From positions 1,178,001-1,242,000 of the forward strand of contig NZ_FXZK01000001.1 of assembly GCF_900184895.1 (NCBI RefSeq): DNA of 64,000 nucleotides, in the 5' to 3' direction. The notes beneath the pieces were generated by a model. The model saw only the letters and a list, made by a program, of their open reading frames with translations. It did not search any database and was not told where the DNA came from. The DNA comes from Flavimaricola marinus. Its GTDB lineage: Bacteria; Pseudomonadota; Alphaproteobacteria; Rhodobacterales; Rhodobacteraceae. The translations under genes were made by a program, and so were the position numbers. Position 1 is the stretch's first letter. Every line of letters starts with the position of its first letter. Positions 1 to 8,234 of this stretch are shown here, piece after piece.

Positions 1-133
1 CGTCAGCGTTGGTGACGAGGCTGCGCAGGAAGGTGCGTGCCTCACCCTCGATCCGGTAGAGGTCGATCTTGAGCCCGGCGGCGGGGCAACCACGGGCAGT
101 GTCGAGGACGTGGGTGGTGAGATAGCCTGACAT
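1..133 (-). CDS. uraH: 5-hydroxyisourate hydrolase (partial, cut by window edge)
   Basis: Only the first 44 codons are in the window. Reading on the minus strand from ATG at 133 gives a transthyretin-like start ([15 protein letters not shown], then [13 protein letters not shown]). The [10 protein letters not shown] segment is the classic N-terminal signature of 5-hydroxyisourate hydrolase, and its His is a catalytic residue in the family. The enzyme hydrolyses the first product of urate oxidation to OHCU, the substrate of the UraD domain encoded divergently at 272. An AAGGAGGC ribosome-binding site lies at 138-145. The C-terminal signature lies outside, so completeness cannot be judged. Confidence 0.9.
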   Translation of the reverse strand, partial: MSGYLTTHVLDTARGCPAAGLKIDLYRIEGEARTFLRSLVTNAD

Positions 134-166
134 TTGAGCCTCCTTGTTGAAATCAGTGTCGTTTGC

Positions 167-192
167 TTTGCCAACAAAGGCAAATTGCCAAC
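167..192. promoter_or_regulatory. Candidate operator between uraH and puuE-uraD
   Basis: The 138-bp divergent intergenic region holds a perfect inverted repeat, TTTGCC-AACAAA-GGCAAA (167-184). It also holds an 8-bp direct repeat TTGCCAAC at 168-175 and 185-192, repeating every 17 bp. Their position between two divergent ureide-pathway genes suggests a binding site for a pathway regulator. The regulator is not identifiable here. Confidence 0.35.
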
Positions 193-271
193 GCTTGAGA
201 GTGTTTCGCCTATTTTTTGATAATTTTGCGGATTATTCTGGAATACAAGCAATCAACCCGGAGGTATGCCG

Positions 272-1684
272 TTGAACCGTTACCCGCGTGACATGACAGG
301 ATATGGCCCGACGCCCCCCGATCCGCAATGGCCGGGCGGGGCCAAGATCGCAGTCCAGATCGTCGTGAACTACGAAGAGGGCGGCGAGAACAACATCCTG
401 CATGGCGATGCCGCATCCGAGGCCTTTCTGAGCGAGATCGTGGGCGCCGCTCCGTGGCCCGGCCAGCGCCATTGGAACATGGAAAGCATCTATGAATACG
501 GCGCCCGCGCCGGTTTCTGGCGCTTGCACCGGATGCTTAGGGATATCCCTGTGACGGTGTATGGCGTCGCCACGGCTTTGGCCCGTGGCCCCGAGCAGGT
601 GGCCGCGATGAAGCAGGCCGGTTGGGAGATCGCCAGCCACGGGCTGAAGTGGATCGACTACAAGGACACGCCGCAGGAGCAGGAACGCGCCGATCTGGCC
701 GCCGCGATCAAGCTGCATACGGAGGTGACGGGCGAGCGGCCGCGTGGCCTCTATACCGGCCGCACCTCGATGAATTCGGTGCCTCTGGCCGCCGAGGAGG
801 GCGGCTTTGCCTATGTCGCCGACACCTATGACGACGATCTGCCCTATTGGCTGGAGATCGGCGACCGCGATCAGTTGATCGTGCCCTATACGCTGGACGC
901 CAACGATATGCGCTTTGCCACGCCGCAGGGATTCAACTCGGGCGATCAGTTCGAAGCCTATCTGCGCGACAGTTTCGACGTGCTCTATGCCGAGGGCGTG
1001 GCCGGTGCCCCCAAGATGATGTCGATCGGTCTGCATTGCCGTCTGGTCGGTCGCCCCGGCCGCGCGGCCGCGTTGAAGCGGGCGATCGACTATATGGCGC
1101 GCCACGAGGGCGTTTGGTTCGCCACGAGATTGCAGATTGCCGAGCATTGGGCGCGGGTGCATCCCCATACCCGCCGCGAACGTCCGTCGCAGATGGACCG
1201 CGCGGCCTTTGTCGCGGCCTTTGGTGGCATCTTTGAGCATTCGCCATGGATCGCCGAGGGGGCCTTTGATCTGGAGCTTGGTCCGACCCACGATTGCGCC
1301 GTTGGCGTGCATTCTGTCTTGGCACGCGTGTTCCGCGCGGCGACCGAGGACCAGCGCCTTGGAGTCTTGCGCGCGCACCCCGATCTGGCGGGCAAGCTGG
1401 CGGCCGCCAAGCGCCTGACGCCGGAGAGCACCGCCGAGCAGGCGGGTGCCGGGCTGGATGCGTTGACCGATGAGGAGCGTGCCGCGTTCACCGATCTGAA
1501 CACGCGCTATACCGACCGCTTCGGCTTTCCGTTCATCATCGCGGTGAAGGACAACACCAAGGCGAGCATCCTCGCCGCATTCCAGCGCCGCATCGAGAAT
1601 GACCGCGACACCGAGTTCGCCGAAGCCTGTCGTCAGGTCGAGCGCATCGCAGAGTTGCGCCTTATCGAAAAGCTGCCCCGATGA
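272..1684 (+). CDS. puuE: Bifunctional allantoinase (PuuE) / OHCU decarboxylase (UraD)
   Basis: The N-terminal ~300 residues are a polysaccharide-deacetylase-type allantoinase of the PuuE family (NYEEGGENN, MESIYEYGARAGFWR, EIASHG). The C-terminal ~165 residues are an OHCU decarboxylase domain with the HPDLAGKLA catalytic-His segment and LTDEE. One protein therefore makes (S)-allantoin from OHCU and opens it to allantoate. I prefer the TTG at 272: GGAGG at 260-264 is 7 nt upstream and the product begins MNRYPRDM, the usual PuuE N-terminus. The ATG at 266 is only 1 nt from the GGAGG. The stop overlaps allA by 4 nt (ATGA), so the two are translationally coupled. Confidence 0.9.
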   Translation: MNRYPRDMTGYGPTPPDPQWPGGAKIAVQIVVNYEEGGENNILHGDAASEAFLSEIVGAAPWPGQRHWNMESIYEYGARAGFWRLHRMLRDIPVTVYGVATALARGPEQVAAMKQAGWEIASHGLKWIDYKDTPQEQERADLAAAIKLHTEVTGERPRGLYTGRTSMNSVPLAAEEGGFAYVADTYDDDLPYWLEIGDRDQLIVPYTLDANDMRFATPQGFNSGDQFEAYLRDSFDVLYAEGVAGAPKMMSIGLHCRLVGRPGRAAALKRAIDYMARHEGVWFATRLQIAEHWARVHPHTRRERPSQMDRAAFVAAFGGIFEHSPWIAEGAFDLELGPTHDCAVGVHSVLARVFRAATEDQRLGVLRAHPDLAGKLAAAKRLTPESTAEQAGAGLDALTDEERAAFTDLNTRYTDRFGFPFIIAVKDNTKASILAAFQRRIENDRDTEFAEACRQVERIAELRLIEKLPR

Positions 1685-2166
1685 CCGCGCGGATCACCCT
1701 GCGCCCACTGACGCCCGAGGCCTTTGCCCCGTTTGGTGACGTGATCCGGGCGCAGGGCGATCCCGACAAGATCATCAATCAGGGGCTTTGCGGCCGCTAT
1801 CACGACCGCGCCCGGATGGCCTTTGACGACGGTCGCGCCGGGATCAGCCTGTTTCAGGCCGACCTCCGCACCCTGCCTCTGACCTTGGACATGATGGAGC
1901 GGCATCCCGAAGGCTCTCAGGCGTTCATCCCGATGTCGCCCGATCCTTTTGCGGTGATCGTGGCCCCGGATGCCGGTGGCGCTCCCAGCACGCCGCTGGC
2001 GTTTCTGACAGCGCCCGGCATGGCGGTGAACTATCATAAGAACACGTGGCACGGCGTGCTGACCCCGCTGAGCGGCACCGGCCTGTTTGCCGTCGTCGAC
2101 CGGATCGGCCCCGGCGCCAACCTTGAAGAGCATTGGTTCGACACGCCCTACATCGTCGAGCCCTGA
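1681..2166 (+). CDS. allA: Ureidoglycolate lyase
   Basis: A 161-aa protein of the AllA cupin-like family, which splits (S)-ureidoglycolate into glyoxylate and urea, the last step of ureide breakdown. The family pattern is clear throughout: a PLTPEAFAPFGDV start, MMERHPEGSQAFIPM in the middle and NYHKNTWHGVL near residue 120, where the conserved His residues of the fold lie. Length is typical. The start codon overlaps the puuE-uraD stop, and the NCS2 permease follows 85 nt later, probably in the same transcript. Confidence 0.93.
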   Translation: MTARITLRPLTPEAFAPFGDVIRAQGDPDKIINQGLCGRYHDRARMAFDDGRAGISLFQADLRTLPLTLDMMERHPEGSQAFIPMSPDPFAVIVAPDAGGAPSTPLAFLTAPGMAVNYHKNTWHGVLTPLSGTGLFAVVDRIGPGANLEEHWFDTPYIVEP

Positions 2167-2251
2167 GACGACGACCGGCCGCTGGCCGGGTCCAGAGACG
2201 ATCCAAACCGGCACAAGATCGGTCAATGCAACATGACAAGGGACACACAAT

Positions 2252-3667
2252 ATGGCGAATGCCTCAATCGGGACGCCCGCACAGCTGCGCGACCCCAACT
2301 ATACGCCCGGATTGGCCAAGGCCGTTCCGCTGGGTCTGCAACATGTCCTGGCGATGTTCGTCTCGAACGTGACGCCGGCGATCATCATTTCCGGTGCTGC
2401 CGGCTTTGGCTTTGGCTCTGACGCCGGGGCGCAGGGCTTTCCGGATATGAGCTATCTGATCCAGATGTCGATGCTGTTTGCGGGCATTGCCACTCTGTTT
2501 CAGACCATCGGCATGGGCCCAGTGGGCGCCCGGTTGCCCATCGTGCAGGGCACCAGTTTTGCGTTTATCCCGATCATGATCCCGCTGGTGGCGGGCAAGG
2601 GCGTCGAGGCCCTGCCCGCCCTGTTCGGCGGCGTGCTGATCGGCGGTCTGTTTCATGCGCTGCTTGGCACGGTGATCGGCAAGATCCGCTTTGCCCTGCC
2701 GCCGCTCGTCACGGGCCTTGTCGTGACGATGATCGGCTTGGCGCTCGTCCGGGTCGGCATTCAATATGCCGCCGGTGGCGTTCCCGCGATTGGCACCCCC
2801 GAGTATGGCAGCCTGCTGAATTGGTCCGCCGCGCTTGTCGTGGTGCTGGTGACTTTGGGGCTCAAGTTCTTTACCCGGGGGATGCTTGCCGTGTCCGCTG
2901 TCTTTGTCGGGATCATCGCCGGATACGTCTATGCGCTGATGGTCGGCATGGTCACGCTGGAGGGCATCGGAACAAGCTGGAGCCGGGCGGCCGCCTTTGC
3001 CCCGCCGATGCCGTTCAAGTACGGCTTTGAGTTCAGCTTTGCCGCCGTCATCGGGTTTTGCCTGATGGCATTCGTCTCGGCCATCGAGACGGTCGGCGAC
3101 GTGTCGGGCATCACCAAGGGCGGTGCCGGTCGCGAGGCCACCGATGTCGAGATTCAGGGCGCCACCTATGCCGATGGTTTCGGCACGGCCGTGGCTGGCG
3201 TGTTTGGCGGCATGCCCAACACCTCGTTCAGCCAGAACGTCGGGCTGATCGCCATGACCGGCGTGATGAGCCGCCATGTGGTGACCATTGGCGCCATCTT
3301 CCTGATCATCTGCGGCCTGATCCCCAAGGTCGGGGCCGTGATCCGCACCATTCCCATCGAAGTGCTGGGCGGCGGGGTCATCGTGATGTTTGGCATGGTC
3401 GTCGCGGCGGGTGTCTCGATGCTGTCGGACGTGAACTGGAATCGGCGCAACATGGTAATCTTTGCCATCGCTCTGTCCGTCGGCCTTGGCCTTCAGCTGG
3501 AGCCGCAGGCGGTGCAGTATCTGCCGGACACGCTCCGCATTCTGATGACCTCGGGCCTGTTGCCTGCCGCTGTCATCGCCATCGTGCTGAACCTTGCGCT
3601 GCCCGAGGAGCTGGAAGAGGACCAGACCGAAGAGATCGCCGGCGGGATGGCCAAAGCGCCGAAGTAG
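2252..3667 (+). CDS. NCS2-family purine/urate permease
   Basis: A 471-aa inner-membrane protein of the nucleobase:cation symporter-2 family with about 12-14 hydrophobic segments. Family hallmarks are the N-terminal LQHVLAMF segment, PIVQGTSFAF in the first core domain and SFSQNVGLIAMTGV near residues 325-340, matching the NCS2 QN-x-G signature. It imports a purine-type substrate with a cation. Its place behind puuE-uraD and allA points to urate, xanthine or allantoin as substrate; the sequence alone does not decide which. An AAGGGA ribosome-binding site precedes the ATG. A strong terminator follows the stop. Confidence 0.88.
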   Translation: MANASIGTPAQLRDPNYTPGLAKAVPLGLQHVLAMFVSNVTPAIIISGAAGFGFGSDAGAQGFPDMSYLIQMSMLFAGIATLFQTIGMGPVGARLPIVQGTSFAFIPIMIPLVAGKGVEALPALFGGVLIGGLFHALLGTVIGKIRFALPPLVTGLVVTMIGLALVRVGIQYAAGGVPAIGTPEYGSLLNWSAALVVVLVTLGLKFFTRGMLAVSAVFVGIIAGYVYALMVGMVTLEGIGTSWSRAAAFAPPMPFKYGFEFSFAAVIGFCLMAFVSAIETVGDVSGITKGGAGREATDVEIQGATYADGFGTAVAGVFGGMPNTSFSQNVGLIAMTGVMSRHVVTIGAIFLIICGLIPKVGAVIRTIPIEVLGGGVIVMFGMVVAAGVSMLSDVNWNRRNMVIFAIALSVGLGLQLEPQAVQYLPDTLRILMTSGLLPAAVIAIVLNLALPEELEEDQTEEIAGGMAKAPK

Positions 3668-3681
3668 CCACTTTGCGAAGC

Positions 3682-3720
3682 AAAACCCCCGGTCGCGGTG
3701 ATGCGGCCGGGGGTTTTTTT
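3682..3720. terminator. Intrinsic terminator after the permease gene
   Basis: A hairpin CCCCCGGTCGC / GCGGCCGGGGG (one G-U pair, 6-nt loop) is followed by seven T residues on the plus strand and preceded by AAAA. It can therefore serve both the plus-strand permease operon and the convergent allE. Confidence 0.9.
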
Positions 3721-3748
3721 GTGTTTCGGGCGGCGTCGGGTGCCGCGG

Positions 3749-4558
3749 TCAGACGATCGGGCCGAGCGGCATGTGCCGGTTGATATCCTTGTAGAGCAGA
3801 TAGCGGAACGGCCCCGGCCCGCCGGTGTAGCAGGCCTGCGGGCAGAAGGCGCGGAGCCACATGAAATCGCCCGCCTCGACCTCGACCCAATCCCGGTTCA
3901 GCCGATAGACCGCCTTGCCTTCCAGCACGAAGAGGCCGTGCTCCATCACGTGCGTTTCCTCAAAGGGGATCACGCCGCCGGGTTGCAGGGTGACGATGGT
4001 CACCGCCATGTCATGCGCCAGATCGGCGGGGTCGGTGAACAGGGTCGTGGCCCACGCCCCGTCCGTGTCGGGCATGACCTTGGGCGCGGTCGCTTGGTCC
4101 GTGGTCACCAAGGGCGCAGGCGGGGCGATGCCGGGGGCGGGGACGTAGGCTTTGCGGATCCAGTGGAACAGCGCCTTTTCGGTGGCCTTGAGGGTCCAGG
4201 CGCAGCCGGGGGGCAGATAGGCGTAGCCCCCTGCGGTGAGGTCGTGCGCCGTGCCCTCGATGGTGAGGGTGATCGCGCCGTGGGTAACGAAGAGCACGCC
4301 TTGGGCCTGCGGGTCCGGCTCGGGCGCGTCAGAGCCGCCGCCGGGCTGCACCTCCATCAGGTATTGGCTGAAGGTTTCCGCAAAGCCGGTCATCGGGCGG
4401 GCGAGCACCCAGAGCCGGGTCTCGGCCCATCCGGGGAGCCTGCTGGCGGTGATGTCGGACATCGTGGCACGGGGGAGGACGGCGTAGGCCTCGGTAAAGG
4501 TCGCGCGCTGGGTGTGGAGTGCTGTCTGAGGCGGCAGACCGCCGGGCGTGGATGACAT
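3749..4558 (-). CDS. allE: (S)-ureidoglycine aminohydrolase (bicupin)
   Basis: A 269-aa double-cupin protein. It releases ammonia from (S)-ureidoglycine to give (S)-ureidoglycolate, the AllA substrate. The C-terminal cupin carries the metal-site pattern ETHVMEHGLFVLEG, then GDFMWLRAFCPQACY; the N-terminal cupin has LMEVQPGGG and GGYAYLPPGCAW. The start at 4558 (MSSTPGG) has an AAGGGGA ribosome-binding site. The frame stays open upstream, but that stretch is a G-free leader rather than protein. It sits convergent to allA and the permease, so the window encodes every step from hydroxyisourate to glyoxylate except allantoate amidohydrolase. Confidence 0.92.
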   Translation of the reverse strand: MSSTPGGLPPQTALHTQRATFTEAYAVLPRATMSDITASRLPGWAETRLWVLARPMTGFAETFSQYLMEVQPGGGSDAPEPDPQAQGVLFVTHGAITLTIEGTAHDLTAGGYAYLPPGCAWTLKATEKALFHWIRKAYVPAPGIAPPAPLVTTDQATAPKVMPDTDGAWATTLFTDPADLAHDMAVTIVTLQPGGVIPFEETHVMEHGLFVLEGKAVYRLNRDWVEVEAGDFMWLRAFCPQACYTGGPGPFRYLLYKDINRHMPLGPIV

Positions 4559-4567
4559 GAGGTCCCC

Positions 4568-4642
4568 TTGGGTTGGATTTGGGGGGAGTATGGGGGGGAT
4601 TTGAAGGGGGTGGTAGAGGGATTGAAGGAGATGGGGTTGTTT
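4568..4642 (-). promoter_or_regulatory. 75-nt G-free, C-rich leader upstream of allE
   Basis: Read on the minus strand (allE sense), positions 4642 to 4568 contain 40 C, 22 A, 13 T and no G. The tract ends 9 nt before the allE start. C-rich, G-poor unstructured RNA is the classical type of Rho-loading (rut) sequence, so Rho-controlled attenuation of allE is a reasonable inference. A protein-binding leader is an alternative. No intrinsic terminator is seen in it. Confidence 0.5.
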
Positions 4643-4725
4643 CAGGCGCTGCAGGCGGCAACCGCATTTAGGACGCGGCAACCGTTAACAGAGAATAAAT
4701 ACTTGTATGGGCATTTGAAGATCGA

Positions 4726-5121
4726 TTAGCGATTGGTTTTTATTACGCTGTCCGAAATTTCTACAAATAGTTTTCTCGCCACCTTCTTGCTCGAAATTTC
4801 CCACTCATGTTCTATCAAACTCATAGCTTGCGCAATTCGACTCCTTGAGTTCACCTTATTCTTCAGTGATATTCTGATTAGACTCAGATGCCTGAATCTC
4901 GCGTTACCAATTCCGAGGCGTTTAGCCCTAGCTTTCATGTCGCCGTCGCACGCTACAAGGACGGCATCATTTTCTTGTGCAGTCAATGCCACAATATCAT
5001 CAGATGATCCTGGCTTCGCTCCTTCGACAAAGTATATGACTTCGTGACCGGCCCTTTCAAACTCGCCGCCTACGCTTACTGGCACCCCTTCATCCAAAAA
5101 GACTTTGAGCGATGGCTTCAC
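4726..5121 (-). CDS. DUF5615-like PIN-domain protein, putative toxin
   Basis: A 131-aa protein beginning MKPSLKVFLDEGVP with ERAGHEV and a later VLVACDGDMKARA. This is the layout of the DUF5615 PIN-like family: an acidic residue in the first strand and a D-x-D motif around residues 56-60. Such proteins are usually the RNase-like partner of a DUF433 antitoxin, and a DUF433 protein is encoded immediately upstream with a 6-nt gap. The start is a GTG without an evident ribosome-binding site, so translation probably depends on the upstream gene. The region is clearly AT-richer than its neighbours, about 40-45% GC by eye, suggesting transfer. The basic C-terminal ~45 residues are not recognised. 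Confidence 0.65.
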   Translation of the reverse strand: MKPSLKVFLDEGVPVSVGGEFERAGHEVIYFVEGAKPGSSDDIVALTAQENDAVLVACDGDMKARAKRLGIGNARFRHLSLIRISLKNKVNSRSRIAQAMSLIEHEWEISSKKVARKLFVEISDSVIKTNR

Positions 5122-5127
5122 GGCTTT

Positions 5128-5763
5128 TTATGCTACTTTCTGTTGCCTTACGGCATCAACATCTTCAATCTTAAGGGTCGGAAACTCTTTAACAATATCG
5201 CCGTTCGAGTAGCCTGCTTCGATAAAATCCAGAATTGATCTAACGGGAACACGGGTGCCACTGATGACTTCAGCATTATGTGCCACGCGGCGATGTTTTT
5301 CAAAATTCCCGACGTCTTCAGGTGATCTCTTCCAAAGATCGGATACCGCAGTCTTCATGTCGGATTGAACGACATGAAGTGGTATTCTGAAGACTTTCTG
5401 ATTGGATACCGGCTCAAAATAGTCGCCGCTTTCGTCGTCGTAAAAGACCACTTTCTTATTAAGGACCGCCATAACTTTGTTGTGCCAGTCAATGTCTCCT
5501 AGAGCCGCTAGCTCGACCTTGACCTCGCGAAGATGCTGAAGCGAGCACTTTAGATCCATCCTAAGTGTCTTGAGGACCTTCAGAGATAGAAGATCGTTAA
5601 ACGAGTAAACTCGGCTATATGGAGAACGACGATTCTCTGCCGCAAACGAAGGTTCAAAAAACCCCGAAACATCCCAATTTCGCAGTTGCTGTACCGATAG
5701 ACCCGTCAGTCGGGCAGCTTGCTCGTCCGTAAACGCCCAGATTATCGCATTTTGTTGGTTCAT
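5128..5763 (-). CDS. MerR-like HTH plus DUF433 protein, putative antitoxin
   Basis: A 211-aa protein with two recognisable parts. The N-terminus resembles a MerR-type helix-turn-helix (TDEQAARLTGLSVQQLRNWD, then YSRVYSFNDLLSLK). The C-terminus is a DUF433 domain (AEVISGTRVPVRSILDFIE, then AGYSNGDIVKEFPTL). DUF433 proteins are the usual antitoxin partners of DUF5615 PIN-like toxins, encoded next. The N-terminal HTH would let it bind and regulate its own promoter. I chose ATG 5763, which has AGAGGAAG upstream; a TTG at 5784 is also in frame. Low GC relative to both flanks. Confidence 0.68.
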   Translation of the reverse strand: MNQQNAIIWAFTDEQAARLTGLSVQQLRNWDVSGFFEPSFAAENRRSPYSRVYSFNDLLSLKVLKTLRMDLKCSLQHLREVKVELAALGDIDWHNKVMAVLNKKVVFYDDESGDYFEPVSNQKVFRIPLHVVQSDMKTAVSDLWKRSPEDVGNFEKHRRVAHNAEVISGTRVPVRSILDFIEAGYSNGDIVKEFPTLKIEDVDAVRQQKVA

Positions 5764-5856
5764 TTTCGGTCTTCCTCTAACCAAGACATAATGCCGGAAC
5801 TCTCATCGGCCAATGTGGCAAAAATGACTCGAAAGACTTTACGGACCATTGCTCCC

Positions 5857-7149
5857 CTAAACCACCACCTCCCGCGCCACCTGATCGCCCACCCCAAACA
5901 CCCGCTTGTACCGCTCGATCTCGTCGGCAGGCCCCATTGCCTTGTTCGGGTTGTCCGACAGCTTGACCGTGGGTCGTCCGTTGGCCGAGATCGCTTTGCA
6001 GACCAGTGAGAACGGCGCCAGCGCGTCGTCCTTCACCAGTCCTTTGAAATCGTTGGTCAGCATCGTGCCCCAGCCGAAGGACACCCGCACCCGTCCGGCG
6101 AATTGCGCTTGCAGGCTCACGATCTTGTCCACGTCCAGCCCGTCGGAGAAGATCACCAGCTTGTCCCGAGGGTCTTCGCCGCGGGATTTCCACCAGCGGA
6201 TCGCCGTCTCTGCCCCCTCGGCCGGGTCGCCCGAGTCGATCCGGATCCCCGTCCAGCCGGCCAGCCAGTCGGGGGCGTGCTTGAGGAATCCCGCGGTGCC
6301 GTAGGTGTCGGGCAGGATGATCCGCAGGTTCCCCTCGTGTTCGGCGTGCCAGTCGGACAGCACGTCATAGGGCGCCTGCTGCAGGTCCGCGTCGTTGTCG
6401 GCCAGTGCGGAGTAGACCATCGGCAGTTCGTGGGCGTTGGTCCCGATGGCCTCGATATCCCGGTGCATGGCGATCCGGCAGTTGGAGGTGCCGATGAACT
6501 TGTCACCCAGCCCTTCGAGCATCGCCTGCACGCACCAGTCCTGCCAGAGGTAGCTGTGCCGCCGCCGCGTTCCGAAATCGGCCAGCCGCAGGTCCGGCAC
6601 GTCGCGCAGTTGCTCGACCTTTTCCCAGAGCTTGGTCATCGCCCTGGCATAAAGCACCTGAAGCTCGAACCGCCCCATGTCGCCCAGCACCGCCCGCCCC
6701 CGAAGCTCCATCAGCGTCGCCAGCGCCGGGATTTCCCAGAGCATGACCTCGGGCCATGAGCCTTCGAAGGTCAGCTCGTACTGCCCGTCCCGCTTTTCGA
6801 GGTGGTAGGGCGGCAGTTTCATGTTCTCGAACCAGTCCATGAACTCGGGGCTGAACATCTGCCGTTTGCCGTAGAAGGTGTTGCCTCGCATCCACGTGGA
6901 TTCCCCCCGGCTGAGCGACAGCGACCGGATGTGGTCGAGCTGTTCGCGCAACTCGCCCTCGTCGACCAGATCGGCCAGCCGGATGTGTTTCGACCGGTTG
7001 ATCAGCGAGAAGGTGACCTGCGTGTCCGGCTTGTTCCGGAACACCGACTGGCACATCAGCAGCTTGTAGAAATCCGTGTCGATGAGCGACCGCACGATGG
7101 GGTCGATCTTCCACTTGTGGTTCCAGACGCGTGTGGCGATATCGACCAT
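5857..7149 (-). CDS. pncB: Nicotinate phosphoribosyltransferase
   Basis: A 430-aa cytosolic enzyme that joins nicotinate to PRPP, giving nicotinate mononucleotide for NAD salvage. Family segments are unmistakable: SLIDTDFYKLLMCQ at the N-terminus, FGTRRRHSY, FIGTSNCRIAMHR and IRIDSGDP, with VIFSDGLDVDKI and VSFGWGTMLTND near the end. Length is normal. It is transcribed away from the reductase/HxlR pair. pncA, supplying its substrate from nicotinamide, is encoded separately at 10.2 kb. Confidence 0.96.
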   Translation of the reverse strand: MVDIATRVWNHKWKIDPIVRSLIDTDFYKLLMCQSVFRNKPDTQVTFSLINRSKHIRLADLVDEGELREQLDHIRSLSLSRGESTWMRGNTFYGKRQMFSPEFMDWFENMKLPPYHLEKRDGQYELTFEGSWPEVMLWEIPALATLMELRGRAVLGDMGRFELQVLYARAMTKLWEKVEQLRDVPDLRLADFGTRRRHSYLWQDWCVQAMLEGLGDKFIGTSNCRIAMHRDIEAIGTNAHELPMVYSALADNDADLQQAPYDVLSDWHAEHEGNLRIILPDTYGTAGFLKHAPDWLAGWTGIRIDSGDPAEGAETAIRWWKSRGEDPRDKLVIFSDGLDVDKIVSLQAQFAGRVRVSFGWGTMLTNDFKGLVKDDALAPFSLVCKAISANGRPTVKLSDNPNKAMGPADEIERYKRVFGVGDQVAREVVV

Positions 7150-7300
7150 GGGGCTTCTCCGAGTTCAGGCCCCTTGTTAGAACAAGCGCTTGGCCTGTTG
7201 TCTAGGCTCGCTCTGTCGGAGCCATCCTATGCCTTGGTCGGTGCTCTGGGTCTGGCTGGTGGACCCCGCGCGGGAGCGGCGCAGGGTCCGGCTTGTGGGC

Positions 7301-8158
7301 TTACTTGCCCAAGGCTGCGCGCAGGGTGACAGCCATCGCCTCTGTCGGCCGCCCGATCAGCGAAGAGAGCGTCTTGCTGTCGTTGAACAAGGCGCCCTTG
7401 GCGGCCCCGGCTTCGCTGTCTGCCAGGAAGCCGGCGAACCCGTCCGGCAGCCCGGCCTTGACCATCGCGTCCTTGAGCGCGGCTTCGGGCAGGTCCAAGT
7501 AGGCGACCGGTTTGCCTGCCACGTCCGAGAGGATCTCGACGTATTGCGACAGCGTGAGCGCCTCGTCACCGGCCAGTTCCAGCACCTCGCCGTCGTGCCC
7601 CCCGGCCAGAACGACTGCGGCCGCTTCGGCGTAGTCGTTGCGCGGCGCGAAGGAATACTTGCCGTCGGCCGACGCCCCGAACCGCTGCCCCAGGCCGATG
7701 TCCTGCTCTGCGGTGCCGATGACGTTCTCGGAGTACCAGCCATTGCGCAGGAGCGTGTAGGACAGGCCGCTCTCGGCGAGTGCGGATTCCGTGGCCTTGT
7801 GTTCGGCGGCCAGCATCATCGGGCTGTCAGCCGCATCCAGCAGCGAGGTGTAGGCGATGAAGCCGACGCCCGCATCCTTGGCGGCGTCGATCACCGCGAG
7901 GTGCTGCGCCACACGTTGCCCCATCTCGCTCGACGAGATCAGCAATAGCCGGTCGATCCCCTGAAAGGCTGCCTTGAGCGATGCGCCGTCGTTGTAGTCG
8001 CCGAGGCGGGTTTCGATCCCCTTGCCGTCAAAGGCGGCGGCTTTTTCCGCGCTCCGCACGAGGACGACGATGTCAGAGGCGTCGACCCGCTTGGCGAGGT
8101 GATCGACGACCAAGCTGCCGAGTTGTCCGGAGGCGCCTGTGATGAGATATTTGGTCAT
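7301..8158 (-). CDS. NmrA-type NAD(P)-binding oxidoreductase (quinone reductase-like)
   Basis: A 285-aa Rossmann-fold protein. It starts with the dinucleotide-binding motif TGASGQLG (residues 7-14) and continues in the style of the NmrA/QOR2 (YtfG) atypical short-chain reductases, including YNDGASLKAAFQGIDRLLLIS and a YTSLLDAADSP segment. Relatives reduce quinones with NAD(P)H; the substrate here is unknown. The start at 8158 has an AAGGAAA ribosome-binding site. The divergent HxlR gene and the shared palindromic spacer copy the E. coli ytfG/ytfH arrangement, suggesting control by that regulator. Confidence 0.85.
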   Translation of the reverse strand: MTKYLITGASGQLGSLVVDHLAKRVDASDIVVLVRSAEKAAAFDGKGIETRLGDYNDGASLKAAFQGIDRLLLISSSEMGQRVAQHLAVIDAAKDAGVGFIAYTSLLDAADSPMMLAAEHKATESALAESGLSYTLLRNGWYSENVIGTAEQDIGLGQRFGASADGKYSFAPRNDYAEAAAVVLAGGHDGEVLELAGDEALTLSQYVEILSDVAGKPVAYLDLPEAALKDAMVKAGLPDGFAGFLADSEAGAAKGALFNDSKTLSSLIGRPTEAMAVTLRAALGK

Positions 8159-8188
8159 TGGATTTCCTTTGGTTCCGAATCGTGTATA

Positions 8189-8205
8189 AGTCTCATTTAG
8201 AGACT
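8189..8205. promoter_or_regulatory. Inverted repeat, candidate HxlR operator
   Basis: AGTCTC-ATTTA-GAGACT is a perfect 6-bp inverted repeat with a 5-bp spacer, flanked on both sides by TATA-like sequence. It sits midway in the 76-bp divergent gap between the reductase and hxlR-type genes, where a dimeric winged-helix regulator would act on both promoters. Confidence 0.55.
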
Positions 8206-8234
8206 GTATATCATTCCGAAAAGGAGGCAGTTTT

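Noticed and set aside
4559-4681. In-frame N-terminal extension of allE
   Set aside because: It only translates the G-free leader into a low-complexity Pro/Leu stretch; the SD-preceded ATG at 4558 fits the family.
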